In this document: positions 43,895 through 52,288 of the stretch, piece by piece
Numbering within the stretch: the first letter of the stretch is position 1
Layout: the number at the start of each line of letters is the position of its first letter
Assembly (NCBI RefSeq): GCF_032922745.1
Contig: NZ_CP136693.1
Location: forward strand, 1,984,001-2,048,000
Reading direction: 5' to 3'
Origin: Marinobacter salarius
GTDB taxonomy: Bacteria; Pseudomonadota; Gammaproteobacteria; Pseudomonadales; Oleiphilaceae
DNA: 64,000 nt
Translations under genes and position numbers: made by a program
Notes under the pieces: generated by a model
The model's database searches: none
What the model was told of the DNA's origin: nothing
Seen by the model: the letters and a program-made list of their open reading frames with translations, nothing else

Positions 43895-44683
43895 ATGTCT
43901 GACTTGGCGTTGTACCAGTATGTCCTGATTGGCCTGATTTTTATCTGGAGCGGGTTTGTCCGTTCCGGGCTGGGATTCGGCGGGGCGGTGCTTTCACTGC
44001 CTTTCCTGCTGCTGGTGCTGGACGACCCGCTGGTGTTCCTGCCCATCATTGCAGTGCACCTGTTGGTGTTTTCCTCCCTGACCATCTGGATGAATAATCG
44101 CAAGTCGTCGGGTACGGGTGATGATGGCGCGGCGGTCGTGGGTACGGTCGATTGGCATTATCTCTGGCGGATTCTGGCGATCATGATCGTGCCCAAGCTG
44201 ATCGGGGTGTTCGGACTGATCACACTGCCGTCAGAGATCATGAGCACGATTATCTTTGTGATCGTGTCCCTGTACTCCATCTCCTACATCCTGGACCGGC
44301 CTTTTCGCAGCGGCAGCCGGACTGTGGACGCGGTGTTTCTGATGGTGGGCGGCTACATCAGTGGTACGTCCCTGATTGGTGCCCCGCTGATTATTGCCGT
44401 TGTGGCGCAGCATCTGCCGAAAGAGCGCCTGCGGGACACCCTGTTCGCACTCTGGTTCATCCTGGTGGTGATCAAAATGGCGGCGTTTATCTGGGTGGGC
44501 GTCGACCTGCAGCTGATCCACCACCTGTGGCTGTTACCCTGCGCTGCCATTGGTCATGTCATCGGGCTTTACGTTCACGACCGCATGCTGAAGGCGGAAA
44601 CACCGATCTTCTTCCGGGTGCTGGGCGTTGTGCTGTTGATCGTCAGCAGCATCGGTATGGCGAGGGTGTTGTTTCCCGGCTAA
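43895..44683 (+). CDS. TauE/SafE-family anion exporter
   Basis: The 262-residue inner-membrane protein has about eight helices, with the family repeats GLIFIWSGFVRSGLGFGGAVLSLPFLLLVLDDP and GGYISGTSLIGAPLIIAVVAQHLPKERLRDTLFALWF. Members move sulfite, sulfoacetate or other organic anions. The ATG at 43895 gives a normal N terminus, though the ribosome site is weak. Its stop overlaps that of the ZIP gene on the other strand. Confidence 0.88.
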   Translation: MSDLALYQYVLIGLIFIWSGFVRSGLGFGGAVLSLPFLLLVLDDPLVFLPIIAVHLLVFSSLTIWMNNRKSSGTGDDGAAVVGTVDWHYLWRILAIMIVPKLIGVFGLITLPSEIMSTIIFVIVSLYSISYILDRPFRSGSRTVDAVFLMVGGYISGTSLIGAPLIIAVVAQHLPKERLRDTLFALWFILVVIKMAAFIWVGVDLQLIHHLWLLPCAAIGHVIGLYVHDRMLKAETPIFFRVLGVVLLIVSSIGMARVLFPG

Positions 44684-45465
44684 CCCAGCGTGGCGTCAAG
44701 GAACATCATGATGACGAAGCCGCCCAGAAGCGAGAAGGTGGCCAGGGTCTTGAAGCGGCCACGATGGGTCTCGGGGATGATCTCATCACTGATAATGAAC
44801 AGCATGGCACCGGCCGCGAAGCCAAGGGTCCACGGCATGATGGGTTCTGCCAGCCATACCATGGTGCTGCCGAAAAGCCCGCCAACGGGCTCGAGCAGCC
44901 CGGTCAGCACCGCGATCCCGAAGGATTTCAGGCGTGAGTGCTCGATGGCCAGCAGGGCCACGGCCACGGCCAGGCCTTCGGGGATGTTCTGAAGCCCAAT
45001 GCCCACCGCCAGGGCCACCCCATTACCGATGTCACCACCGGCAAACCCGACGCCAACGGCCATGCCTTCAGGGAAGTTGTGCAGGGCAATGGCGATGATG
45101 AACAGCCATATCCGGCGTATACGTGCGCTGTCAGGGCCTTCCCGGCCCAGGGTGAAGTGTTCGTGGGGTAGCCGCTGATGAATGCTGAAGAGCAGGCCTG
45201 CGCCCATGAGAAGACCGGCGATAACCATCAACGCGGCGCTCCAGGTAGCGCCGGTGAGCTCCTCGCCGTATTCGATGCCCGGGAGTAGTAGCGAGAAGAA
45301 CGACGCCGCCAGCATGACCCCCGCAGCTGCGCTGAGCATGCTGTCCTGCAGCTGTGGCGTGAGCTTTCTGACCAGGAATACACCCAGGGCGCCGACACCT
45401 GTCCCAAGGCCTGCCAGCAGGCTGGCAATCGACCCCAGCCAGACAACATTGACATCTTCCAGCAT
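44680..45465 (-). CDS. ZIP-family metal transporter, GufA-like
   Basis: This 261-residue inner-membrane protein has eight helices. Helix 4 holds HNFPEG (His129) and helix 5 QNIPEG (Asn160), the metal-transport site of ZIP proteins. The second motif has Gln-Asn in place of the His found in ZupT, as in GufA relatives. A short cytosolic loop with histidines (IHQRLPHEHF) may bind metal. It probably imports zinc or other divalent metals. It is a single gene. Confidence 0.88.
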   Translation of the reverse strand: MLEDVNVVWLGSIASLLAGLGTGVGALGVFLVRKLTPQLQDSMLSAAAGVMLAASFFSLLLPGIEYGEELTGATWSAALMVIAGLLMGAGLLFSIHQRLPHEHFTLGREGPDSARIRRIWLFIIAIALHNFPEGMAVGVGFAGGDIGNGVALAVGIGLQNIPEGLAVAVALLAIEHSRLKSFGIAVLTGLLEPVGGLFGSTMVWLAEPIMPWTLGFAAGAMLFIISDEIIPETHRGRFKTLATFSLLGGFVIMMFLDATLG

Positions 45466-45599
45466 CGGTCTCCCTTAGTTCGTCGGTGGCGGCGTTACAG
45501 CGCCGTTAAACCTTGACCATGTTGATGGCAAGTTCCGCTACCATGGCTTATACCTTAGTACGTCAAAAATCCAAAACAGACTCAGGAAGACGGTATGCA

Positions 45600-46472
45600 A
45601 TGGTTTACTGGTTGATGGCCAACCCCAACGCCGGGGAAAAGGACAATCGTGGCGCTGAGTTCTGGCGAAATTACCTGGAAAGTGCGGGCATTGTCGATAT
45701 CCGGGATTGCAGTCTTGACGATAAGAGTTGGACCGAAGAGGTGGGCCCCAGGGACTTCATCCTCGCGGCTGGAGGCGATGGCTCAGTAAATGCGGCGGCC
45801 GGTTTTTGTCTCGATACCGGCGCTACCCTCGCGGTTCTGCCTTCCGGGACCGCCAATGATTTTGCCCGCAACCTGGGGCTGCCTGACGATCCCCAGCATG
45901 TTTGCAATCTGGTCTCGGCAGGACGGACCCGTATGCTGGACGTAGCCACCACCGATAACGGTCTGTTTCTGAACGTGGCTCATATCGGACTCGGCACATT
46001 GCCGGTTCGAGAGTCGTCGGCGGACGCCAAACGACTTCTCGGTCGCTTCAGCTATGGCGTAGCGTTGCTGCAGAAACTGCGGGTGTATCGGGGTTTCCAT
46101 GGCCTCATCGAAACCGAGAAGGGAACCGTAGCCGGGCGATGGCTGACCATTGCGGTGTCCTCCGGTGCCTTTTTCGGCGGTGGCAACGAGATTCCCCAGG
46201 CGTCGGCAGGGGATGGTCAATTGGATGTCGTGGCCGTGAGGCCGCGTTCGCTGTTCCAGCTTTTCATGACTTTTTTGACGGTGCGGTTGAGCCGTAACTC
46301 TCCGAAACGAACCAGCACAGTGGTTCACCTCAAAAGCCCGACCGTGTCGATCACCACCCGTTCGCGCCGAACGGTCACCATGGATGGGGACATCGCCGGC
46401 GATACACCACTTCGTGCTCAATGCAGGCCAGCCTGCCTGAAGGTCATCTGTGAGGAACTGGTAACGACCTGA
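45600..46472 (+). CDS. Diacylglycerol/lipid kinase family protein
   Basis: The 290-residue protein has the DAGK catalytic N-terminal domain with NPNAG, LAAGGDGSVNAAA, LPSGTANDFARNLGLP and a C-terminal beta-sandwich with AFFGGGNEIPQASAGDGQLDV and TVTMDGDIAGDTP. These are the YegS/DgkB signatures, so it should phosphorylate a lipid such as diacylglycerol or phosphatidylglycerol. The chosen start at 45600 follows CAGGAAGA; a longer frame upstream looks unrelated. Confidence 0.87.
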   Translation: MVYWLMANPNAGEKDNRGAEFWRNYLESAGIVDIRDCSLDDKSWTEEVGPRDFILAAGGDGSVNAAAGFCLDTGATLAVLPSGTANDFARNLGLPDDPQHVCNLVSAGRTRMLDVATTDNGLFLNVAHIGLGTLPVRESSADAKRLLGRFSYGVALLQKLRVYRGFHGLIETEKGTVAGRWLTIAVSSGAFFGGGNEIPQASAGDGQLDVVAVRPRSLFQLFMTFLTVRLSRNSPKRTSTVVHLKSPTVSITTRSRRTVTMDGDIAGDTPLRAQCRPACLKVICEELVTT

Positions 46473-46490
46473 AGGCTTTGTCCTTCAGGT
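46467..46490. terminator. Hairpin shared by convergent gene ends
   Basis: A 9-base-pair stem (ACCTGAAGG/CCTTCAGGT) with a six-base loop spans the stop of the lipid kinase and the last codons of the DUF1338 gene. It is a plausible bidirectional terminator, although no T run is present. Confidence 0.5.
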
Positions 46491-47291
46491 TCGGCTGTCC
46501 GTGCTCTCGAAAATCTTGTCCGCCGAGGCGGCAACAAAGCCACTGTAGAGCTCTCCGTCAGGCTTGGCATAGCGACGTGCGAACTCGTAGAAGCAGCTTG
46601 GTATGGCCGCCGTCTGATCCGTAAACCGGACGTCGGCACGGTCCGCCATGGTGGAAGATTGTTCCAGCAGCTCTTCCGGAGAGCCTTTGATCTCACCTCC
46701 GGAACTGTTCACACGGTAACCGTTGTCTTTGAGGGTCTGATTGATTTCAGCCACGGTTTTGAATCGGCTGAGATGATTGATGCTCACCGTAAAGTGGTTG
46801 GCCCGATAACCCCAAGCCGCTACCCAGGCCGCGTATTCACTTTCCTCCAGCAGGGTCTGGTAGGTGGCGTGGTCGACATCCCAGTGACGACCGGAATAGA
46901 GAAAGTCGTCCCGGGTGACGGCGGTAGGGTCCATCTGGCTCACCAGGCCTTCCACAATGGATTGCAGCGACCCGGAACACTGATCAACCAGCAATTCGGA
47001 AATGAACACCTTGGGGGCAGTCGGATCTGGATGCTCGTAGTGTTTTGCGTACAGTTTCTTGGCGTCGAAGTGATAGTCGCCGCCTTCGTGATATCCCAGC
47101 GCCAGGAAGTGCGCGGCCAGTTTGTCCAGGTTTACCTTCTCGATGTTGAAGGTACGCAGGGCAATGTGGTCATTCACAATTTCGCCGCCCTGGGTGTCAT
47201 CCAGCAACCGGTGGATATCCTGTGCCGAGGGTGTCACCTCGCAGTAATTGTTCCAAAGGTGGCGGAACAATGTATCTCTATCGGTGTGCAT
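46485..47291 (-). CDS. DUF1338 protein, short 2-oxoadipate dioxygenase/decarboxylase family
   Basis: The 268-residue protein belongs to the family of HglS, the iron enzyme that turns 2-oxoadipate into 2-hydroxyglutarate in lysine breakdown. The HglS metal and substrate residues (His, Arg four later, His, Glu) appear to match His42 and Arg46 in DHIALR, His166 or His173 in RANHFTVSINH, and Glu236 in FYEF. It is far shorter than HglS (about 460 residues), so its substrate may differ. An AGGAGG site precedes the ATG. Its start lies 14 bases inside the end of astA, so the two are translated together. Confidence 0.82.
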   Translation of the reverse strand: MHTDRDTLFRHLWNNYCEVTPSAQDIHRLLDDTQGGEIVNDHIALRTFNIEKVNLDKLAAHFLALGYHEGGDYHFDAKKLYAKHYEHPDPTAPKVFISELLVDQCSGSLQSIVEGLVSQMDPTAVTRDDFLYSGRHWDVDHATYQTLLEESEYAAWVAAWGYRANHFTVSINHLSRFKTVAEINQTLKDNGYRVNSSGGEIKGSPEELLEQSSTMADRADVRFTDQTAAIPSCFYEFARRYAKPDGELYSGFVAASADKIFESTDSRT

Positions 47292-48402
47292 GGATGGCCT
47301 CCTGTTGTTGGCGCAGTGGAATGGCTGTGGTCGCAGCGCCGCTCTGTGCGGTTGCAAGTTCCATGAAGCGGACTTCTCCATCGTTGCGCAGATGAAGCGA
47401 CTTTGCCAGTGCTGCCGGTACCTGCAGGAGATTGTGAGCAGGCAGGTATCGGGCAGCACTGGTGACGGTGGCGCGGAAATTCGCCGTTTCGGTATTGGTG
47501 ATGGCCAACAGTCGGCCCTGGCCACCCCGGTTCCATTCCTCGAGCGTCGGTTGCACATCATCAACAATCTGGATACGGCAGCCGACGGACGTCGATACCG
47601 AGCGGATATCGGCCAGTCTCGCCTCAACGGTCGGGCCGGCATCAAACAGATCCACGTAACCATTATGGCGGAACCCTTCGGCTTCGAGCATGGTGAGGGC
47701 CGGACGGGTTTGCGGGTGTACCTGCCCGATAACAGCGCGGGCGTTTTCGTCCATCAAATGGGTGTAGAGCGGGTGTCGGGGCATCAGGTCGGCGATAAAG
47801 CCGTTGTCGCCCGTGCCCACCATGCGTGTCACCGTGCTGAAATCAAGATCCACGAAATGGGTCCGCAACCAATCCCAGAAGGGCGACTGCCCGCCTTCGT
47901 CCGAGATGCCCCGCATTTCAGCGATGACAGTCTCAGCAAAACGCTGCGGATGCTGGGCCATAAACAGAAAGCGAACCCGGGAGAGCAGCTTGCCCGCGTG
48001 CGCCCGCCGAAACCTGGGCCGCAAAAACAGTGTGCAGATCTCGCTGCAACCGGTGTAATGATTGCACATGTTGAGGACTTCCAGTCGGCGGAGCAGATTC
48101 AGTTCCGGCGAGTGGTGAACGACCTGGCTGCGATGATAATGATACAGAGGGCGTCGGATGCCTACAGAGGCTTCAATACCGGTGGTACCCATGATTTCGC
48201 CGGTTTCCGGGTCTTCCAACACGAACAGATAGCCTTCGTCGCCTGGGGTACCGGTATGGCGGTTAAAACTGTCCATGGAATGACGGATTTTCTGGGTCAG
48301 GAAATCACGGTCATCGACCAGTGAGGTGAAACCGGGGCCGGATTCCACGGCAATCTGCTGCAGAGCGGCGAGGTCTGAGAGGGCAACCGGGCGGATAATC
48401 AT
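47278..48402 (-). CDS. astA: Arginine N-succinyltransferase
   Basis: The 374-residue acyltransferase commits arginine to the AST pathway by transferring succinyl from succinyl-CoA to its alpha amino group. Typical segments are MIIRPVALSDLAALQQIA, GFTSLVDDR, GTTGIEASVGIRRPLYHYHRS, CTLFLRPRFRRAHAG and EMRG. The ATG at 48402 has GAGG with eight-base spacing and gives the family's usual start; 48408 is the alternative. The other AST genes (astBCDE) are not in the window. The gene is divergent from an Lrp-type regulator and overlaps the DUF1338 gene downstream. Confidence 0.93.
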   Translation of the reverse strand: MIIRPVALSDLAALQQIAVESGPGFTSLVDDRDFLTQKIRHSMDSFNRHTGTPGDEGYLFVLEDPETGEIMGTTGIEASVGIRRPLYHYHRSQVVHHSPELNLLRRLEVLNMCNHYTGCSEICTLFLRPRFRRAHAGKLLSRVRFLFMAQHPQRFAETVIAEMRGISDEGGQSPFWDWLRTHFVDLDFSTVTRMVGTGDNGFIADLMPRHPLYTHLMDENARAVIGQVHPQTRPALTMLEAEGFRHNGYVDLFDAGPTVEARLADIRSVSTSVGCRIQIVDDVQPTLEEWNRGGQGRLLAITNTETANFRATVTSAARYLPAHNLLQVPAALAKSLHLRNDGEVRFMELATAQSGAATTAIPLRQQQEAIHAHR

Positions 48403-48538
48403 AGACATGTCCTCATCTGCTGACCGCTGGAAGCGGAGAGTGGTAGGGCCAGTATGATGGGGTGTAGTGCCATTTTGTAGCGTCAAAAAATGATAAATGA
48501 TGATATATTATGGCAATTTGACCAGGAATGATGTCGAT
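48403..48538. promoter_or_regulatory. Divergent control region astA/lrp-type gene
   Basis: This 136-base spacer contains a very AT-rich core (48486-48522, TGATAAATGATGATATATTATGGC) fitting an Lrp-type operator and overlapping promoters. Exact boxes cannot be assigned by eye. Confidence 0.45.
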
Positions 48539-48967
48539 ATGATCAGCAAGCAGGACCAAAGGCTACTATTACACCTGCGCCAGAATGCCCGTTGCAGTGT
48601 CTCGGACCTGGCCAGGGCACTGGACCTGTCGCGCTCAACGGTGCAGAACCGCATTGCAAAGCTCGAAGCGAGTGGCGTGATTCGCGGGTATTCCGTTGAG
48701 CTTGGAGGCGAGTATACGGCAACCCAAGTGGAGGCCCATGTGTCGATCAAGGTTTTCCAGAAGCTGACGGCTCGAACCAACGCAGCCCTGGAACAGATCA
48801 GCCAGGTATCCCAGTTGTATTCTGTCAGCGGCGAGTATGATCTGATTGCCATCGTCCAGGCTCAGTCCCTGGAGGAGCTGAGTGCGGTTCTGGACGAAAT
48901 CGGCAATCTTGAGGGTGTGGAGCGAACCAATTCGGCGGTGGTTCTGGAGACGCGTTTCAGGCGTTGA
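48539..48967 (+). CDS. Lrp/AsnC-family regulator beside astA
   Basis: The 142-residue protein has an N-terminal helix-turn-helix (ISKQDQRLLLHLRQNARCSVSDLARALDLSRSTVQNRIAKLE) and a C-terminal RAM domain (SQLYSVSGEYDLIAIVQAQSLEELSAVLDEI). Being divergent from astA with an AT-rich spacer, it probably controls arginine succinylation in response to an amino acid. ATG at 48539 is preferred to an in-frame ATG 14 codons earlier. Confidence 0.88.
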   Translation: MISKQDQRLLLHLRQNARCSVSDLARALDLSRSTVQNRIAKLEASGVIRGYSVELGGEYTATQVEAHVSIKVFQKLTARTNAALEQISQVSQLYSVSGEYDLIAIVQAQSLEELSAVLDEIGNLEGVERTNSAVVLETRFRR

Positions 48968-49591
48968 TACCAGTATTTCCGGAAATGGTTTGTAAAAGCT
49001 GTAATGAGTTTCAACATCTTTGCATATGCGACATATCGTCTGAGTGTTGATTCCTCGCCCAGGTCTGTACCCATTCAGGTGGCTGATTTTACGGGGCAAT
49101 GCTATTTAGGGCTGAGATAGGGGCTGGTCATTAGAGCTCGAAGTGGAAAACGCCAAGGGCGTTCGGCTAAAAAGTGTCAGATTTTGATACGTAGGGTGTA
49201 AAGCAAACCAGAAAACTCTGTAAATGTGTTTAAAGTGCAGTGATTGTGTTGGCTCCTGTCTGCAAAAATCTCAAATCCGTACTTTTTCGTGCTCTCCTGA
49301 AAAAATTCCGTCGTCACCCGCTGTCAGCAATGTATGCAGGCGTGCTGTTTTCCGGCGGTCGTGGAAGTTGTCCAATGTTGGCTGTCGGTCCTGAATGTGC
49401 CTGGCTGTTGTTGTTAACTGCCTGTTTGAGCATGGGATTCCGATGGGCCCGTAGTTCGGTTTTTTCACTTGATATCTCGCTGGCATGGAAGCTGCTATTT
49501 CCCTGGGGCTCGTCGCGAAGGGCACGACGCCCTGGCCGTTGTTCGCGGCTTCGACGGTCTGAGGACCTGATAGTCCAAATGGGAGAGAGGA
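48968..49591. other. 624-base gap without a convincing gene
   Basis: Reading frames here (including one of 152 codons on the plus strand starting at 49240 that runs into the peroxidase gene, and one on the minus strand 49271-49678) lack ribosome sites or family resemblance and have unusual composition. A short dyad AACGCC-AAG-GGCGTT lies at 49149-49163. The first part is AT-richer (49000-49260) and may hold the peroxidase promoter. I see no RNA gene or repeat. Confidence 0.5.
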
Positions 49592-51139
49592 ATGAATATC
49601 AAGGAAACGTTCGAAACGAGCGAAAAAACGTACAAGAAAGTCAACATGTGTCCCGGCCATGGCATGGGCGGACGGCACCCGTCACGCAAGGGGCTTGACC
49701 AGTTATCCGGCCACGATGACCCAGGCATGTTTGGTCGTATGTTTCCGGGCCTGTCGGCCCTGGATGTGCCAGACAACAAGTTACAGGCGCTGGCGGAAGC
49801 CATGCTGGATCCCGATCCGACGGACAGTTCACTGGACAATCCGGGCATTCCGGGCGGTTACACCTACTTTGGCCAGTTTGTCGACCACGACATCACGCTC
49901 GATCTGAGCTCTTTGTCCGATAAGAAAAGGGACCCGCTGGGACTGGAGAACTTCCGTACCCCGGCGCTGGACCTGGATAATGTCTATGGTCTCGGCCCTG
50001 ACGGCTCACCCCATCTGTATGCCAGGAACCCGGCGGACCCTTCGCAACGTGGTCCCAAGTTGGTGATTGGCCGGAACATCAACGTCGATTTTGGTGGCAT
50101 CACCGGCGATTTTGCCAACGACCTTCCCCGCAGCCCGGAAGGCGTGGCATTGATTGGTGACCCGCGCAACGATGAAAACCTGCTGGTTGCGCAGACCCAC
50201 CTGGCCTTCCTGAAGTTCCATAACGCTGTGTGTGACAAGCTGCAGAGCGAGGGCGTAGCGGCTGAACAGCTCCTGACTGAAGCCAGGAAAACCGTGACTT
50301 ACCACTATCAGTGGATGGTGCTCCACGACTGGATGGAGCGTCTGTGCGGGGAAGGTGCGACCGACCGAATTCTCAACGATGGCCGGCAGTACTACCGGTT
50401 CAAGAAAACCCCTTACATGCCGGTGGAGTTTTCAGTGGCGGCCTATCGTTTGGGGCACAGCATGGTGCGCCAGCGCTATAGCCACAACCGGATCTTCGCT
50501 GATACCGGTTTTGATCTGTTGTTTGCGTTCTCCGGACTGTCTGGGGACATTATTGGAAATCTCGCACCGCAGCCTCCCACCGGGCCAACGCCAGTCAGTG
50601 TGTTGCCCAGCAACTGGATTATCGACTGGCGGCGCTTCCACGACCTTGACCGTCCATCGTCGATGCCATTCAATCCGTCGCGGAAACTGGACCCGTTGTT
50701 GGTGGAGGAACTTCATAATCTGCCGGGTGGTGGCGGTAACCTGGCTTTCCGTAATCTCAAGCGCGGCGTGAGCCTGGGCTTGCCCTCCGGCCAGGATGTG
50801 GCCCGTGAAATGGGCGTAGCCAATGCGTTGACTGCCGATGAAATTGCGACCGGGCCGGATGGCGAGGAAGCCAAGCGCCAGGGGCTGCATGAGTCAACAC
50901 CGCTGTGGTACTACATCCTGAAGGAAGCGCAGGTGAAAGAGGCCGGTGACCGGCTGGGCCCGGTTGGGGCAGCCATCGTGTCCGAGGTGTTCGTGGGGTT
51001 GATCCACGGTGATCAGCAGTCGTTCCTCTGGCAGGAGGGCAAAGACTGGAAACCATCCCTGCCGGCAGCCACGCCAGGAACCTTCACCATGGCGGATATG
51101 TTGAGGTTTATTGGGGATATCAATCCCCTGGGAGACTGA
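49592..51139 (+). CDS. Animal-type haem peroxidase
   Basis: The 515-residue protein belongs to the peroxidase-cyclooxygenase superfamily, uncommon but scattered in bacteria. The distal site is GGYTYFGQFVDHDIT (His near 97, Asp beside it). The proximal His lies in VAAYRLGHSMVRQRYS near 292, followed by the family's Asn/Arg-rich helices (HNRIFADTGFDLLFAF). It has no signal peptide, so it is cytosolic or exported by another route. It should oxidise halides or organic substrates with peroxide. GGGAGAGG lies directly before the ATG, and a hairpin follows the gene. Confidence 0.88.
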   Translation: MNIKETFETSEKTYKKVNMCPGHGMGGRHPSRKGLDQLSGHDDPGMFGRMFPGLSALDVPDNKLQALAEAMLDPDPTDSSLDNPGIPGGYTYFGQFVDHDITLDLSSLSDKKRDPLGLENFRTPALDLDNVYGLGPDGSPHLYARNPADPSQRGPKLVIGRNINVDFGGITGDFANDLPRSPEGVALIGDPRNDENLLVAQTHLAFLKFHNAVCDKLQSEGVAAEQLLTEARKTVTYHYQWMVLHDWMERLCGEGATDRILNDGRQYYRFKKTPYMPVEFSVAAYRLGHSMVRQRYSHNRIFADTGFDLLFAFSGLSGDIIGNLAPQPPTGPTPVSVLPSNWIIDWRRFHDLDRPSSMPFNPSRKLDPLLVEELHNLPGGGGNLAFRNLKRGVSLGLPSGQDVAREMGVANALTADEIATGPDGEEAKRQGLHESTPLWYYILKEAQVKEAGDRLGPVGAAIVSEVFVGLIHGDQQSFLWQEGKDWKPSLPAATPGTFTMADMLRFIGDINPLGD

Positions 51140-51157
51140 TCCGCGCAGACGTACCGA

Positions 51158-51194
51158 GGCGGGGAGGCGTGTGGTGAATGAGCGCCTCCCCGCC
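51158..51194. terminator. Hairpin between peroxidase and yebG
   Basis: A 12-base-pair GC-rich stem (GGCGGGGAGGCG/CGCCTCCCCGCC) with a 13-base loop lies between the convergent ends of the two genes. There is no clean T run, but stem strength and position support a bidirectional terminator. Confidence 0.6.
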
Positions 51195-51203
51195 CATTCT
51201 GGG

Positions 51204-51479
51204 TTATGCGTCGGTGGTTTCGTTCAGCAATGAGGGTTTTTTCAGGGCCTTGGCGAACAGGTCCTTTTCCTCGGCAATGGCGAGTGCCGCTTTTTCCGCC
51301 ATGGCTTCATCCAGGCCCTCAACTCGCGCCTGTAGAAACTGGGTGATTTCCTCGGCCAGTTCCAGGACTTTGTCCCGGGCATCGGCTTCCGCTTTGGACG
51401 AGAAGAGCATTGTGTCGGGGTGTTTCAGTGCCATCTCCAGTCCATCCCTCTCCGAGTAATACAGCGCTTGTACGGCCAT
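51204..51479 (-). CDS. yebG: YebG-family SOS protein
   Basis: This 91-residue protein begins MAVQALYYSERDGLEMALKHPDTMLFSSKAEADARDKVLELAEEI and matches YebG of E. coli, a small DNA-damage-induced protein of unknown mechanism. A LexA box lies 79 bases before the start codon, so SOS control is expected as in E. coli. The C-terminal half is acidic and helical. It is a single gene. Confidence 0.9.
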   Translation of the reverse strand: MAVQALYYSERDGLEMALKHPDTMLFSSKAEADARDKVLELAEEITQFLQARVEGLDEAMAEKAALAIAEEKDLFAKALKKPSLLNETTDA

Positions 51480-51557
51480 GACGTTCTCCAGTGTGTTCCC
51501 GCACGTTGTCGTGTCTGGTGGGGTTCATTGAATCTGCGGTGAGTATACTTAAGGCAT

Positions 51558-51573
51558 CTGTATATGTATACAG
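51558..51573. promoter_or_regulatory. LexA (SOS) box upstream of yebG
   Basis: CTGTATATGTATACAG matches the CTG(TA)5CAG consensus with one substitution in the centre. It lies upstream of yebG, a known SOS gene, and upstream of the divergent lemA-type gene by about 100 bases. A single operator site is seen. Confidence 0.85.
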
Positions 51574-51670
51574 TGTTTTCGGCCGCCTGGGCGGCAGATG
51601 TCGGGCGGAAAAATGTGATAGTGTTTTAGGCCGGCGATGACCAGACCCACCATCAAGGAACCGATACGCT

Positions 51671-52288
51671 ATGCACGACCGACCCATGGCCAGCCCAGGC
51701 CGAACGCCCTTTCAGCTTGCTGCTCTGGCCTTGCTGGCCATGCTGCTCACCGGCTGCGGCATCAACAACATTCCAACGTATGACGAGCAGGTTAAATCAG
51801 CCTGGGCGCAGGTGGAGAACCAGTACCAGAGGCGGGCGGATCTGGTGCCGAACCTCGTTGAAACGGTGAAAGGTTTTGCGGATCAGGAACAGGAAACCCT
51901 GACAGCAGTCACCGAAGCGCGCTCGAAGGCTACCTCTATTCAGGTCGACGAAAGCATTCTCAACAACCCCGAGAAGCTGAAACAGTTCCAGCAGGTTCAG
52001 GGTGAACTCAGCAGTGCGCTCAGCCGCCTGATGGCGGTTTCAGAGCGCTACCCGGATCTGAAGTCAAACCAGAACTTCCTGGCGTTGCAGTCGCAACTGG
52101 AAGGTACGGAGAACCGTATCTCGGTCGCAAGGCGTGACTTTATCCAGGCGGTTGAGCGCTACAACACGGAAATCCGGACCTTTCCAGGCCGTCTCTGGCA
52201 CAGCATGCTTTACAGCGACCTTGAGTTGAGGGCCAACTTCGAGGCCACTACCCCCGATGCCCAGGAAGCGCCACAGGTGGAGTTCTGA
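51671..52288 (+). CDS. LemA-family lipoprotein
   Basis: The 205-residue protein has a lipobox (LLTGC) after an N-terminal hydrophobic stretch. The LemA helical core follows: NNIPTYDEQVKSAWAQVENQYQRRADLVPNLVETVKGF, then LSRLMAVSERYPDLKSNQNFLALQSQLEGTENRISVARRDF, all family hallmarks. Function is unknown; it heads a LemA-TPM-TPM cluster common in bacteria. Its stop overlaps the next start (TGATG). Confidence 0.92.
   Translation: MHDRPMASPGRTPFQLAALALLAMLLTGCGINNIPTYDEQVKSAWAQVENQYQRRADLVPNLVETVKGFADQEQETLTAVTEARSKATSIQVDESILNNPEKLKQFQQVQGELSSALSRLMAVSERYPDLKSNQNFLALQSQLEGTENRISVARRDFIQAVERYNTEIRTFPGRLWHSMLYSDLELRANFEATTPDAQEAPQVEF

Noticed and set aside
49240..49698. A 152-codon frame overlapping the peroxidase start
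   Set aside because: The composition is odd, with many Arg/Trp/Ser, no ribosome site, and it overlaps a well-supported gene by 100 bases in another frame.
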